From NCBI RefSeq assembly GCF_900176275.1, contig NZ_FWXD01000018.1:1-64000 (forward strand): 64,000 bases of DNA, in the 5' to 3' direction. The position numbers and the translations under genes were made by a program. This document shows, one piece after another, positions 1 to 7,983 of this stretch; within the stretch, counting starts at the first letter, position 1, and each line of letters starts with the position of its first letter. The notes under the pieces were generated by a model, which saw only the letters and a list, made by a program, of their open reading frames with translations, was not told the DNA's origin and did not search any database. The stretch is from Andreprevotia lacus DSM 23236. Lineage in GTDB: Bacteria; Pseudomonadota; Gammaproteobacteria; Burkholderiales; Chitinibacteraceae.

Positions 1-280
1 CACTCGCACGCCTTCGGGGATGCCTGCGCAGCGTTGGGTATCCGCCAGCGCTTCACGCGGGCCTACCGGCCGCAGACCAATGGCAAGGCGGAGCGCTTTA
101 TCCAATCAGCCCTGCGCGAATGGGCGTATGGGTGTGCCTATTCGAACTCGACGCAACGCCGGGCGGCCCTGCCCGTATGGACGCATTTCTACAACTGGCA
201 TCGGCAACATCATGGGATTGCTTGCAAGACGCCAGCGTCCCGTCTCCCACTCGCAGGAAACAACGTCTTGACTCTTCACA
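1..280 (+). mobile_element. IS481-family insertion sequence, right end only
   Basis: The window opens inside an insertion sequence. Its last bases, read on the minus strand, start TGTGAAGAGTCAAGACGTTG, which resembles the terminal inverted repeat I recall for IS481. The encoded protein is the C-terminal end of a DDE integrase-core transposase. Bases just outside the terminus are GCTAGG, fitting the NCTAGN target preference known for IS481. The left end lies outside the window. The element interrupts the metallophosphoesterase gene on the opposite strand. Confidence 0.8.
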
Positions 281-285
281 GCTAG
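1..285 (+). CDS. IS481-family transposase, C-terminal part (partial)
   Basis: The open frame enters from the left edge and gives 94 residues of a DDE transposase (rve/integrase core). The motif around YRPQTNGKAERF carries the last catalytic glutamate of the DDE triad and is followed by the usual tail with W, YN and H residues. The stop TAG at 283-285 lies outside the inverted repeat and is supplied by the CTAG target site, so the element appears to rely on its target for termination. The N-terminal helix-turn-helix and the two catalytic aspartates are outside the window, so activity cannot be judged. Confidence 0.85.
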   Translation, partial: HSHAFGDACAALGIRQRFTRAYRPQTNGKAERFIQSALREWAYGCAYSNSTQRRAALPVWTHFYNWHRQHHGIACKTPASRLPLAGNNVLTLHS

Positions 286-1264
286 GCAATGGGTAGCACC
301 ACCAGTCGCCGTGCCGATGATACTCATGGAAGGCGTCCGTTGCCGGAGTCCAAGCCTGTTGCGAGGCAATCCAGCGCCAAGGCTGTAATCGGACTTCCCC
401 GCCGTTCAGGTCCGCTTCACCCCAAACTAGGCCGTTGCGCCATGGCTCGTCTTCTCGTGACTGAAAGCCCGCCCCGGCCTGAATGGCGAGATAGCCATGT
501 CCGCCACCGTAGCTGGGCTCGCACCAAGCATCGTGCAGGTGGCCGTGCAGGTAGAGCACGTGGTGTTGACCCAGCAGGCTCATGATGGGTTTCTGTTGCT
601 CGGGGCAGAACCAGCCGATCGGGTGGTGGCCGAGGACGATGCGCAATTTTGCCGATTGGATGACATTTAATGCCGTTTCCAGCAGCGGCTTACCAGGGGT
701 GAGTTGGCGCTCGTCCTCCTCGTTCTTGCTGAGCCAGGCAGTGTTGATGCCGACGATGCCGACGTCCTGACCGCGGATCTCTAAACGCTGTGCATATGCA
801 CCTTCCGGCTTGGCAAACGCGTCTCTGACGGACGTTAAATCGTTGTCCAGATAGGCCTGGAAGCGGGGTATCAGCATTTCCCTGCGCAGTCTGGCCCCTT
901 CCTCGTTGGGGTCCAAATAATGCGTCCCCGGCTTGGTGATCTCTTCCCGGCTGAAGGCTTGATATTTGGTGCGATCGACATCGTGATTACCCGGCACGAT
1001 GAAGGTATGTTTCTCGATGTCGCCACCGATCTCTTCTTGCAGTGGCAGGATGAAATCTTGCCAGAAGGTTTCGTACTCACTGGCGAGGCCCCTATTGGCT
1101 ATATCTCCAGTGATGAACAGCAAATCAGGGACGAATCCTTCGCCCTCTCGTTGGCATACATGGTTGATTATGTAATTGAACATTTTAAGCGTAGCGTAGT
1201 CGTCCTTTCCAACGTGGAAGTCGGATAGGTGCAGCCAGCGTATCGTTTTGTCAACCTTGGGCAT
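98..1264 (-). CDS. Calcineurin-like metallophosphoesterase, 3' end disrupted by IS481
   Basis: The N-terminal 240 residues carry a complete metallophosphoesterase signature: DFH (D15, H17), GD (53-54), GNHD (92-95), GHH near residue 210 and HGHLH near 238. These ligands bind the two metal ions of phosphodiesterases of this superfamily. Native coding seems to stop near residue 326, where the IS481 target site begins at 281-286. The last roughly 60 residues are antisense translation of the insertion sequence. Soluble enzymes with this SDxHxG and PGNHDVDR spacing are often N-terminal modules of larger multidomain proteins, some in conflict systems, so a C-terminal domain may have been lost or displaced. 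The ATG start has only a weak AGAG ribosome site. The substrate is unknown and the gene is probably inactive. Confidence 0.8.
   Translation of the reverse strand: MPKVDKTIRWLHLSDFHVGKDDYATLKMFNYIINHVCQREGEGFVPDLLFITGDIANRGLASEYETFWQDFILPLQEEIGGDIEKHTFIVPGNHDVDRTKYQAFSREEITKPGTHYLDPNEEGARLRREMLIPRFQAYLDNDLTSVRDAFAKPEGAYAQRLEIRGQDVGIVGINTAWLSKNEEDERQLTPGKPLLETALNVIQSAKLRIVLGHHPIGWFCPEQQKPIMSLLGQHHVLYLHGHLHDAWCEPSYGGGHGYLAIQAGAGFQSREDEPWRNGLVWGEADLNGGEVRLQPWRWIASQQAWTPATDAFHEYHRHGDWWCYPLPSCEESRRCFLRVGDGTLASCKQSHDVADASCRNASIRAGPPGVASSSNRHTHTPIRAGLIG
281..286. repeat. Putative IS481 target-site duplication (GCTAGG)
   Basis: The six bases immediately outside the right inverted repeat match the NCTAGN target of IS481-like elements. 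The partner copy would lie at the left end of the element, outside the window, so the duplication itself is not confirmed. Confidence 0.5.
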
Positions 1265-1746
1265 GCTTACTCTCTGTTTAGATCTGCAGTTGTTGTTGGC
1301 ACAAAGCCGTGCGCAAATTTCATGGATGATTGCGTACGGTTTGGTAGCTGTTCGTTCATCGGCTCATACCCATTTTATTGCGAAGGCAGCGCCTCGGGCG
1401 GCAAAAGCGGTGAAGTAGAGCCAGCCTGAACTACCGCTCTTGGCCGACAGTGGCAACTGTATATGCTTTCGCCATATGACAGCAAGACCACGCTGCAATC
1501 GCAGGCAGTGGCTCGCCGGATCTCTGCTTTGGCCGAATACAGCCATACCTGCACAGTGGCATGGCCGGCATCTTTGTTCGAGTTGCTACCTGCGAGGAGG
1601 GCTATGACACGAGCGGTATGACGGGCAGTCACGAATGGCTGGATTCTGCATTTATCACGTGCAAGGAGAAATACCATTGCGAGAACTGCGCGCTTGATGC
1701 GCACCACGAATACAACAGAGTGAGCAAATGTTGTGCAACTTGGCGT
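1265..1746. other. Intergenic stretch with no convincing gene
   Basis: Open frames exist on both strands (for example 1375-1707 minus), but they are short, show no recognisable domain and lack good ribosome sites. The region should contain the promoter of the metallophosphoesterase gene. It is probably scar sequence left when the adjacent Sir2 gene was truncated. Confidence 0.4.
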
Positions 1747-2028
1747 TCAAAACCATGCAATTACGCAAAAACCCCAAGCCAACGCCGGATCAGCCCGGAA
1801 CGCCTGCGGATTGGCAATCGAACTGAATGCCAGTTTTGCCCGTCCCAGCGCCGGATAGGCCTGCCAGAACCCCTGATTACCACGGAAATCAGGCAACCCC
1901 GAGTCCACCCCCATGCCGGCCCCCGCGGTAATCAGCAAGGCATCGGCCCCACGCAAGCAAGCAGCCGCCCGGCGTGCGGCATCGCGCAGGCCGGCATCCG
2001 GCAGCAAAGCCGTATCAGGCTGGTTCAT
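1747..2028 (-). pseudogene. Sir2-family NAD-dependent deacetylase, N-terminal fragment
   Basis: Residues 30-50 contain the Sir2 NAD-binding signature TAGAGMGVDSGLPDFRG, followed by a conserved GFWQAYPALGR stretch. The frame is recognisable for 87 residues, then breaks at about position 1767 and ends six codons later. A full sirtuin of this type has about 270 residues, so the zinc-binding half and the catalytic histidine are missing. The start is taken at ATG 2028 because TCTGGAG lies just upstream. Intact members remove acyl groups from lysines using NAD. This copy is a chromosomal remnant left of ssrA. Confidence 0.8.
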
Positions 2029-2111
2029 GCTGGCTCCAGAGGCGGTCAGACAAAAGAGGATTAAAGCACAAGGCAACGGCAAGCCATCGCAAGATTCACA
2101 CCCGGCCCGCA

Positions 2112-2141
2112 TTCGACCGGCGCCGCGCTTGCGGGTATACT
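2112..2141 (+). promoter_or_regulatory. Candidate ssrA promoter
   Basis: A TATACT -10 box at 2136-2141 is preceded 18 bp upstream by TTCGAC, a partial -35 match. It lies 15 bp before the mature tmRNA 5' end, allowing a short leader to be removed by RNase P. Confidence 0.45.
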
Positions 2142-2156
2142 GTTATTGCTTCACTC

Positions 2157-2517
2157 GGGGACGCCATGGTTTCGACGGGGGTTTCAAAGCGGGTGGGTGC
2201 ATGCCGGGGTCTCAGCAGCCCGTAAAACGCTGAAAACAGTTAGTCGCAAACGACGAAACTTACGCTCTAGCTGCTTAATCGCGCTGGACTCTGCACTATC
2301 TCTCCCAATGGGTAGGCCAGGTAACTGGCAGCAGAGTCATTAAGTTGGGATCGCTTCCGGTCGGGTCACTTGATCGGGGGTTAAATTCAAGGTGACTCGC
2401 CCGAAACAAGCCCGCCGGTCGGCGTGTCGAGGGTTAAATCCAATCGGCCTGGCTAAGCATGTAGAACCCTTCGTGGAGGGCTTTCGGACGCGGGTTCGAC
2501 TCCCGCCGTCTCCACCA
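2157..2517 (+). ncRNA. ssrA: tmRNA
   Basis: The gene starts GGGGACG and ends CGTCTCC-ACCA, and these ends pair to form the seven-base acceptor stem of the tRNA-like domain (one G-U pair). The 5' part has the conserved GGTTTCGACGGG. The 3' end has a T-arm GGGTTCGACTCCC and encoded CCA. The tag frame at 2246-2278 reads ANDETYALAA followed by TAA, a betaproteobacterial-type tag. The RNA rescues stalled ribosomes with SmpB and marks the products for proteolysis. Its 3' end is the attachment site of the island that follows. The gene is intact because the element carries a copy of the end. Confidence 0.97.
2495..2510 (+). other. attL core: ssrA 3' end direct repeat
   Basis: TTCGACTCCCGCCGTC inside the tRNA-like end of ssrA recurs exactly at 62640-62655. 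An integrase gene starts about 200 bp to the right, the normal layout for an element that uses the tmRNA gene as its attachment site. Confidence 0.8.
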
Positions 2518-2550
2518 CATTCTTGTTCCGGAGAGCTCCGAAACATCTCA

Positions 2551-2587
2551 AAACCCTCAGAGAATCAACGCTCTGAGGGTTTTTTCA
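2551..2587 (+). terminator. Rho-independent terminator after ssrA
   Basis: AAACCCTCAGAG and CTCTGAGGGTTTTTT form a 12-bp stem with a short loop and a U tract. It lies inside the element, so it was presumably brought in to terminate ssrA after integration. A different terminator sits beside attR. Confidence 0.85.
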
Positions 2588-2630
2588 TGTCCATACTGTC
2601 TCAAAAGAACTTATGGCATCGCAGCGTATT

Positions 2631-2666
2631 GGGGGTATCTTTAGGGGTACTTTTGTGAGAGTACGG
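2631..2666 (+). other. Candidate integrase arm-type sites, left end
   Basis: Two tandem copies of a GGGGTA-containing motif (GGGGGTATCT, then TTAGGGGTAC) lie between attL and the integrase start, and an inverted TACCCCC sits at about 2683-2689. The same paired motif occurs near attR at 62564-62587. Arm-site function is inferred. Confidence 0.45.
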
Positions 2667-2712
2667 ACTAAAATGGCCTGCGTACCCCCAAACCACGCAG
2701 GAGGCGCCGCCC

Positions 2713-3945
2713 ATGCCACGCGTTACACGACCGCTAACGGATCCGGAATGCCGAAATGCCAAGCCCGGCGACAAGGATCGGAAACTGTTTGATGGAAGTG
2801 GACTATTCCTGCTGGTCAAAGCGAATGGCTCGAAGCTCTGGCGCATGAAGTACAAGCAGCCGGGTAGCGGCAAGGAGTCGTTGCTCTCCTTTGGCCCCTA
2901 CCCGGAGATCTCGCTAGGTGATGCACGTCGACAGCGGGAAGGGATACGCTCGCAGCTCGCACAAGGCATTGATCCTGCAGAACAACGCAAAATCACCAAA
3001 GAGGCTGCAACACTCGCCACCGAAAACTCTTTCGAAACTGTTGCCTTGACATGGTTCGATAAATATCTGAAGGGAAAATCGGAGAGCCATCGTGAACGCA
3101 CCTTGAATCGCCTCGTTTCCGACATTTTCCCATGGATCGGAAAACGTCCGATCGGCAACATACGGCCGCACGAGCTATTGAGCTGCCTGCGCCGAATTGA
3201 AGACCGCGGCGCGATTGAGACTGCACACCGCGTCCGCTGGTCGTGCAGCAAGGTTTTTCGATATGCCATCGCCTGTGGCCTCTGTGATAGCGATCCTGCG
3301 GATTTGCTGAAAGAGGCACTTCAGCGCCCGATACAAACTGCATTCCCAACGATTACCGCCCCTCATGAGATTGGGGAACTTCTGCGGGCAATTGATGGCT
3401 TGACAGGTTCAGTAGTGGTTCGTATTGCCGCTCGCCTTGCACCAATCACATTTGTCCGACCTGGCGAGCTACGGCAAGCCGAGTGGACAGAGATTGACTT
3501 TGAAAAGGCGGAATGGCGGATACCACCGAACAAGATGAAAAGTCGAGTTGTACACATTGTTCCACTATCCCGACAAGCATTGCTTCTACTAGGTGAGATC
3601 TATGCGCTAACCGGGAGCGGACGATATGTTTTTCCGTCCGAACGCACACGTGAACGCCCAATGAGTGAGAACACGATAAATGCGGCGCTGCGCCGTCTCG
3701 GATATACCAAGGAGCAATTTACCGGCCACAGTTTTCGGAAAATTGCCAGCACACAGTTGAACGAATCACACTTGTGGCACATCGATGCCATCGAAAGGCA
3801 ACTCGCACATGGGGAGCGGAATGGAATCCGCGCAACTTACAACCATGCCGAATACATGCCGGAGAGAATAAAAATGATGCAGTGGTGGGCTGATCACTTA
3901 GATACCCTGCGTGACGAGATCGCCCCAATCTCCTTGCAAAGCTAA
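2713..3945 (+). CDS. P4-type tyrosine site-specific integrase
   Basis: This 410-residue protein has the layout of phage P4/IntS integrases: an N-terminal DUF4102-like arm-binding domain (LTDPECRNAKPGDKDRK, DGSGLFLLV), a core-binding domain around residues 100-200 and a C-terminal catalytic domain. Catalytic residues are visible: R249 in FVRPGELR, a lysine near 276, H339 and R342 in GHSFR, H366 in QLAHGERN and Y376. It should integrate and excise the element at the ssrA 3' end. AGGAGG lies just before the ATG. Length and active site look intact, so the element may still be mobile. An AlpA-like excision factor follows. Confidence 0.95.
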   Translation: MPRVTRPLTDPECRNAKPGDKDRKLFDGSGLFLLVKANGSKLWRMKYKQPGSGKESLLSFGPYPEISLGDARRQREGIRSQLAQGIDPAEQRKITKEAATLATENSFETVALTWFDKYLKGKSESHRERTLNRLVSDIFPWIGKRPIGNIRPHELLSCLRRIEDRGAIETAHRVRWSCSKVFRYAIACGLCDSDPADLLKEALQRPIQTAFPTITAPHEIGELLRAIDGLTGSVVVRIAARLAPITFVRPGELRQAEWTEIDFEKAEWRIPPNKMKSRVVHIVPLSRQALLLLGEIYALTGSGRYVFPSERTRERPMSENTINAALRRLGYTKEQFTGHSFRKIASTQLNESHLWHIDAIERQLAHGERNGIRATYNHAEYMPERIKMMQWWADHLDTLRDEIAPISLQS

Positions 3946-4114
3946 CTCAGTGCGAGCCTTCACGGGCAAGGCACCCCACCCAAGCATGCGGCAATACGAC
4001 CACATCAAGTAACATGCCATCTACCAACCTACCGGCAAATGGCTGGCTTCGTATTTCATGATTATTGCCAACCTAAGTTACAGTGCAGCCATGATATTTA
4101 GGGAGGATGCAGTC

Positions 4115-4312
4115 ATGGTCAAGCCAAACCACCAATTTGTTCGGATGCGTGATGTGGTGCTGATGCTAGATGTATCGCGAAGCACGATTTACAGATGGAT
4201 AGATGAGGGGAAATTCCCTTCTCCCGTAAATCTAAGCGAGCGCACAATTGCATTTCGGCAAAAAGATTTGGATGAATGGGCAGCAACTCGCCAATCACAG
4301 ACCATACGCTAA
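4115..4312 (+). CDS. AlpA-like excisionase/regulator
   Basis: A 65-residue protein with one MerR-like winged helix: a start typical of AlpA (VRMRDVVLMLDVSRSTIYRWI) and the closing DLDEWAATR. AlpA proteins activate integrase expression or act as directionality factors for P4-like elements. The start at 4115 is preferred over an upstream ATG at 4058 because GGGAGG lies at the right distance. It is encoded 170 bp downstream of the integrase on the same strand and probably controls excision. Confidence 0.88.
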   Translation: MVKPNHQFVRMRDVVLMLDVSRSTIYRWIDEGKFPSPVNLSERTIAFRQKDLDEWAATRQSQTIR

Positions 4313-4685
4313 GTATTTCTGATGCGTGCACAACTTGGCGGCAAAGCTCCTCCCGGCATAGTTGCCAAACTCAGTATCAGCTCTCGCAACTGACGCTCGA
4401 TCAATGACCTCCTCGCGACCAACCGAGCGGTCGAAGCTAGAGATTTCCGGAAGGTCAGTCAGGAGAAGGCAGCCAAACCCTCCTACTGTTAGCACCCATA
4501 ACACGCATACGAGTAAACCCCTGCAGCAATGAGCTCCAGCCTACACATAGGCAGTTGAGGGAAGGCAGGGACTCCAAGTCAGCTACAAATCAACATGCAC
4601 CAAAGTGGGCAGCAGAAAATTGACAGTCGACATGTCGATCGGCCAAGCATATCTTGGCCCCATCTCACCTACACCGGAGTGTCGC
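4313..4685. other. Intergenic region before the relaxase, with a 12-bp palindrome
   Basis: No gene is supported here. The perfect palindrome TCGACATGTCGA at 4627-4638 lies about 50 bp before the relaxase start. It could be an operator or part of an oriT, but it is not the usual MobV oriT hairpin, so this is only a pointer. Confidence 0.35.
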
Positions 4686-5675
4686 ATGCCATCCCAATAC
4701 CTTAGATTCGAAAATTTTTCGAGGGTTTGCTCTCAGCTCAAGAAAAATACTGCATTCAGCGCAGATGGAGTTCTTGGTGAAGCAATGAGAACCCGAAGAT
4801 TCTCCCGGCACCTAGAAAATCCGCATCCTCCAGAAGTATTGCTTGGTTCGTTCGAACACGCAAAGCAACGCGTCAACACGTATCCACTCAACACAAAAAA
4901 CTCCAAGGGTCACGCATTAAGAAAGGATGCCAATATACTACTTGGAATTGTTTTTTCCATCCCAAGGCACTGGAAAAATGAGTCTGAAAATAGATTTAAG
5001 GAATGGCGAGATAATTCATTGGATTTCTTTAAAAATCTATACGGAAACAGAATCGTTCTTGCAGTGCAACACAATGACGAGAGTCAACCACACATTCATA
5101 TTTTTGTAGTACCACATGACGGAGAAAAATATGACACCATCAGGCCTGATAATTTTGGCTGCTCAGCAAATACTAAAGTAATTTCGCGATCAGAAAAAAA
5201 GGGGAACGTCAAGTCATGGCAATCCCATTACTATGATCATGTAAGTGTCAAATTCGCACTGGACCGATGCGCAGCAATTCCTGGAAAGCATTTGCGCAGG
5301 CATGTTTATCTTGACAGATACCATCAAATAATAGCATGCCGAAAGCGTGTGCTATTTTTCATGCAGAATATTTCATCCCTTCTTCACAAGGATGGTTCAA
5401 AAATTCCACGGCCATATACCAGCTACCTTTCCAACCATATGAGTATCGCGACTAACTTATGCCAGATAGCCATCCTAGACAAGACAGGAAGACATCTTGA
5501 CAAATTAATGATGGACATTGAATCCATTCGAGAAAACTACTCCACATCAAGAAGGGAAATAAGTTCGAGCGCCCCGAAAGAAAAAACAATCAAGCAGAAC
5601 GAAACCACAAATCTGGAATTCGATTATTTAGGAACGTGTATTTCCGACCTCGAAACTGGCTCCATTAAGTTGTGA
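4686..5675 (+). CDS. MobV/Pre-type plasmid mobilisation relaxase-like protein
   Basis: The 329-residue protein shows the Mob_Pre hallmark HNDESQPHIHIFVVP at residues 129-143. Its paired histidines bind the metal used to nick oriT. The N-terminus (YLRFENFSRV) and the SKG segment near residue 73 also suit the family. The start at 4686 is chosen because GGAGTG precedes it and the upstream extension does not look like the family. The gene is clearly richer in A and T than the flagellar genes that follow, which suggests separate acquisition. Usual MobV proteins are longer and end in coiled coils; the tail here is short and unlike them. It would make the element mobilisable by a helper conjugation system. 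Confidence 0.75.
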   Translation: MPSQYLRFENFSRVCSQLKKNTAFSADGVLGEAMRTRRFSRHLENPHPPEVLLGSFEHAKQRVNTYPLNTKNSKGHALRKDANILLGIVFSIPRHWKNESENRFKEWRDNSLDFFKNLYGNRIVLAVQHNDESQPHIHIFVVPHDGEKYDTIRPDNFGCSANTKVISRSEKKGNVKSWQSHYYDHVSVKFALDRCAAIPGKHLRRHVYLDRYHQIIACRKRVLFFMQNISSLLHKDGSKIPRPYTSYLSNHMSIATNLCQIAILDKTGRHLDKLMMDIESIRENYSTSRREISSSAPKEKTIKQNETTNLEFDYLGTCISDLETGSIKL

Positions 5676-6201
5676 GAAATATCCAGTGTCAAGCAACAAG
5701 ATCCGCTAACAAAAAATCTAAGAACCAAATGGCTGGAGACCTTGCCTGACGCTACAAGAAGAGGGCCATCAATCGTTGCAGCTCTTGCTGTCCGTTCAAC
5801 TCCATTCGCTCCATGGCGGCCATCCTCGATGATCTGCTCCTGCCTTTTTTCGCCACGGCAAACAGGAATTTCTAACCTGTCGAAGCTCAAAATCCGCGGA
5901 AGCGGCAGCATGAAAAGTCACGGTTCCGGAAAAGCAGATTGCATTTGCCTTGTAGTTTGTAACAACAGGCACGCGTGTTGAGAAGATTTGCCGGAAGATG
6001 GACATTTCTGATGCTCCCCATATTTCAGACGCCAGAAATTCGGCGGCCCTGGGATGACGCCGTCGGTACGGCATGCCGGGGACCACCTCGTGTACCCGCC
6101 GAGATCATTCGCCAGTGGTCTGCTAAACTCGCAGCAACAAAACTGGATAGGTTCTTATCGGCGACAGCCGGTCAGCCCATCTCCTTCAAGGCATCAGCAA
6201 C
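5676..6201. other. Region with no convincing gene
   Basis: Short frames occur on both strands (5742-5981 plus, 5624-5911 minus, 5796-6086 minus), but none has a recognisable domain or a strong ribosome site. Composition changes here from AT-rich (relaxase) to GC-rich (TPR genes), so it may mark the junction between the mobile module and its cargo. The promoter of the TPR genes should lie at the right end. Confidence 0.4.
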
Positions 6202-6780
6202 ATGAACGACGTCACCCCCGGCAACGCCCTCTCCGAAAACGAGTTGCTCCACCTCGCCATCGAAGCCAGCAACCGAGAGCGCTACGATTTGTCGATCAGC
6301 TATCTCAAGCAGGCTATTGCCGTACCCGGGCCGTTGGCTTCCAAGACGCATTTCCTGCTGGGCACGCAATATGCGCAGATCGGCATGTATGAGGATGCAG
6401 AGCGTTTCATGCAGCTGGCGGTGTCGTTCGAACCAGAGTTCGACATCGCGGTGTTCCAGCTCGGGTTGCTGCAACTGACTTCCGGCAAGCCGGATGCGGC
6501 CGAGGCCAGCTGGCAGCGGCTGGATTTCCTGCCGGCCGAGCATGGCCTGAATCATTTCCGCCGTGGCATGCTGGCTTTGCAGCGCAATGCCTTGGCCGAG
6601 GCCGAGGCCGAATTGCGCGCAGGTCTGGCTACGCCACTGCCCAATGCACCGCTGCTGGCAGAAATGCAGCGCGTCACCGACAACATCGTCAAGATGCGGG
6701 CCGAAGCAGGTGAAAGCCCTGCCGAGGGCCAAAACGATGCAGGTGACGAGCACCTGTTCCTGTCGGCATATCGCCACTAA
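6202..6780 (+). CDS. Small TPR-repeat protein
   Basis: This 192-residue protein has tetratricopeptide-like helix pairs between about residues 15 and 130 (for example LAIEASNRERYDLSISYLKQAI, then GTQYAQIGMYEDAERFMQLAV). There is no signal peptide or membrane segment, so it is probably cytoplasmic. TPR proteins serve as scaffolds or secretion chaperones. It lies 33 bp before a second TPR gene, and the pair plus a third small gene run towards the flagellar operon and converge with fliA. A role as chaperone or regulator of that system is inference from position only. The ATG start is preceded by a weak AAGG. Confidence 0.7.
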   Translation: MNDVTPGNALSENELLHLAIEASNRERYDLSISYLKQAIAVPGPLASKTHFLLGTQYAQIGMYEDAERFMQLAVSFEPEFDIAVFQLGLLQLTSGKPDAAEASWQRLDFLPAEHGLNHFRRGMLALQRNALAEAEAELRAGLATPLPNAPLLAEMQRVTDNIVKMRAEAGESPAEGQNDAGDEHLFLSAYRH

Positions 6781-6813
6781 TGCCCTGCCCGCAACATTAC
6801 CATTTGGTTTGAT

Positions 6814-7962
6814 ATGACAGAGCAATCCGACACCCTGTCGCGCTATCTGGGTTTTCTGCGCCAGGATCCAGACAACATCGGCCTGCTGTTGCAGGTGGTG
6901 GCCCAGTACCGGGCAGCGCGCCAGCCGCAAGAGGCCGAAGCCCTGCTGGATGCGGCATTGAGCAAATGGCCCGGCCATCCCACCTTGTTGCACGAACGTG
7001 CCCTGTTGGCCATGGCCAGCGGCGATGCGGCTACGGCCAAGGCCCTGTTTCATCATCTGCAGGAGTCAGGCGCTGATTCACCGGTGCTGCGCTACAACAC
7101 CGCCTATGCGCACTATCTGCTGGGTGAGTTTGCCGACAGTGCAGCAGAACTGCAGCAGATTGCACCGTCGGCCTATGCCGAGGTGCCGCGTGCGCCGTGC
7201 CTGCATGTGCTGGCGCTGCACCATCAAGGCGAGCTGGCCGCCGCGCGTGAATTGGCCGAAGGTTTGCTGGCCACACTGCCGGAAGATGCCGATCTGGCCG
7301 GCGCCTTGGCCCTCACCTGCCTGGATGATTCAGACATTGAGCGCGCCAGCCATTGGGCGCAACGCAGTCTGGCCATTGCGCCGGCACAAATCTATGCGCT
7401 GACCACTCTGGGCACGCTGGAGCTAGCAACCCAACCGGCCATCGCCGGCCAACACTTCGACCGCGTCTTGGCACACAACCCGCACGACGGGCGGGCTTGG
7501 TCCGGTCTGGCGCTGTCCTACCTTGCGCGCGAGCAACTGGATCAGGCTGCAGCGGCGTTCAGTCAGGCCGTCAAATTCATGCCCGGCCATATCGGCACCT
7601 GGCATGCCTATGGCTGGCTGCATTTACTGCAACAGCGCATCGACGATGCAGCGCGTTGCTTCCAGGCGGCGTTCGAGCTGGACCACAACTTTGGCGAGAG
7701 CCATGGTGCACTGGCCATTATCGCCACCTTGCGCGGCAACACGGCCGAGGCCGATGCCTTGATCAAGCGGGCGCAACGTCTGGCACCGGATGGGATGTCG
7801 GTCCGCTTTGTCGCCCTGCTGCAGGCGCAGGCCGGCAATGACCCCACACGTGCGGCAGCAATTGTGCAGGATGCCTTTGGTGCGCTGGGCAATGGCCAGC
7901 CGCAGCTACAAGCCCTGATGCAAGGTGCACTGGCGCGCTTTGCGGCCAAGCGGGATCAATAA
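6814..7962 (+). CDS. TPR-repeat protein
   Basis: The 382 residues are almost entirely tetratricopeptide repeats, with many A/G/L-rich helix pairs such as LLLQVVAQYRAARQPQEAEALL, WSGLALSYLAREQLDQAAAAF and WHAYGWLHLLQQRIDDAARCF. It has no signal peptide or membrane helix. It is read in the same direction as its upstream TPR neighbour and is followed after 21 bp by the 130-residue gene, so the three likely form one operon. Such proteins bind peptides or partner proteins; the partner is unknown. GC content matches the flagellar genes rather than the AT-rich relaxase. Confidence 0.78.
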   Translation: MTEQSDTLSRYLGFLRQDPDNIGLLLQVVAQYRAARQPQEAEALLDAALSKWPGHPTLLHERALLAMASGDAATAKALFHHLQESGADSPVLRYNTAYAHYLLGEFADSAAELQQIAPSAYAEVPRAPCLHVLALHHQGELAAARELAEGLLATLPEDADLAGALALTCLDDSDIERASHWAQRSLAIAPAQIYALTTLGTLELATQPAIAGQHFDRVLAHNPHDGRAWSGLALSYLAREQLDQAAAAFSQAVKFMPGHIGTWHAYGWLHLLQQRIDDAARCFQAAFELDHNFGESHGALAIIATLRGNTAEADALIKRAQRLAPDGMSVRFVALLQAQAGNDPTRAAAIVQDAFGALGNGQPQLQALMQGALARFAAKRDQ

Positions 7963-7983
7963 CGTGGCGGCTGCGCTTGGGGT

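Noticed and set aside
1375-1707. A 110-codon minus-strand frame between the phosphoesterase and Sir2 fragment
   Set aside because: No recognised domain and poor start context; more likely non-coding scar sequence.
5742-6086. Possible small genes between the relaxase and TPR genes
   Set aside because: No domain, no credible start, and competing frames on both strands.
6172-7056. A 294-codon minus-strand frame opposite the TPR genes
   Set aside because: Glutamine-rich shadow of the repeat codons; the plus strand gives well-formed TPR proteins.
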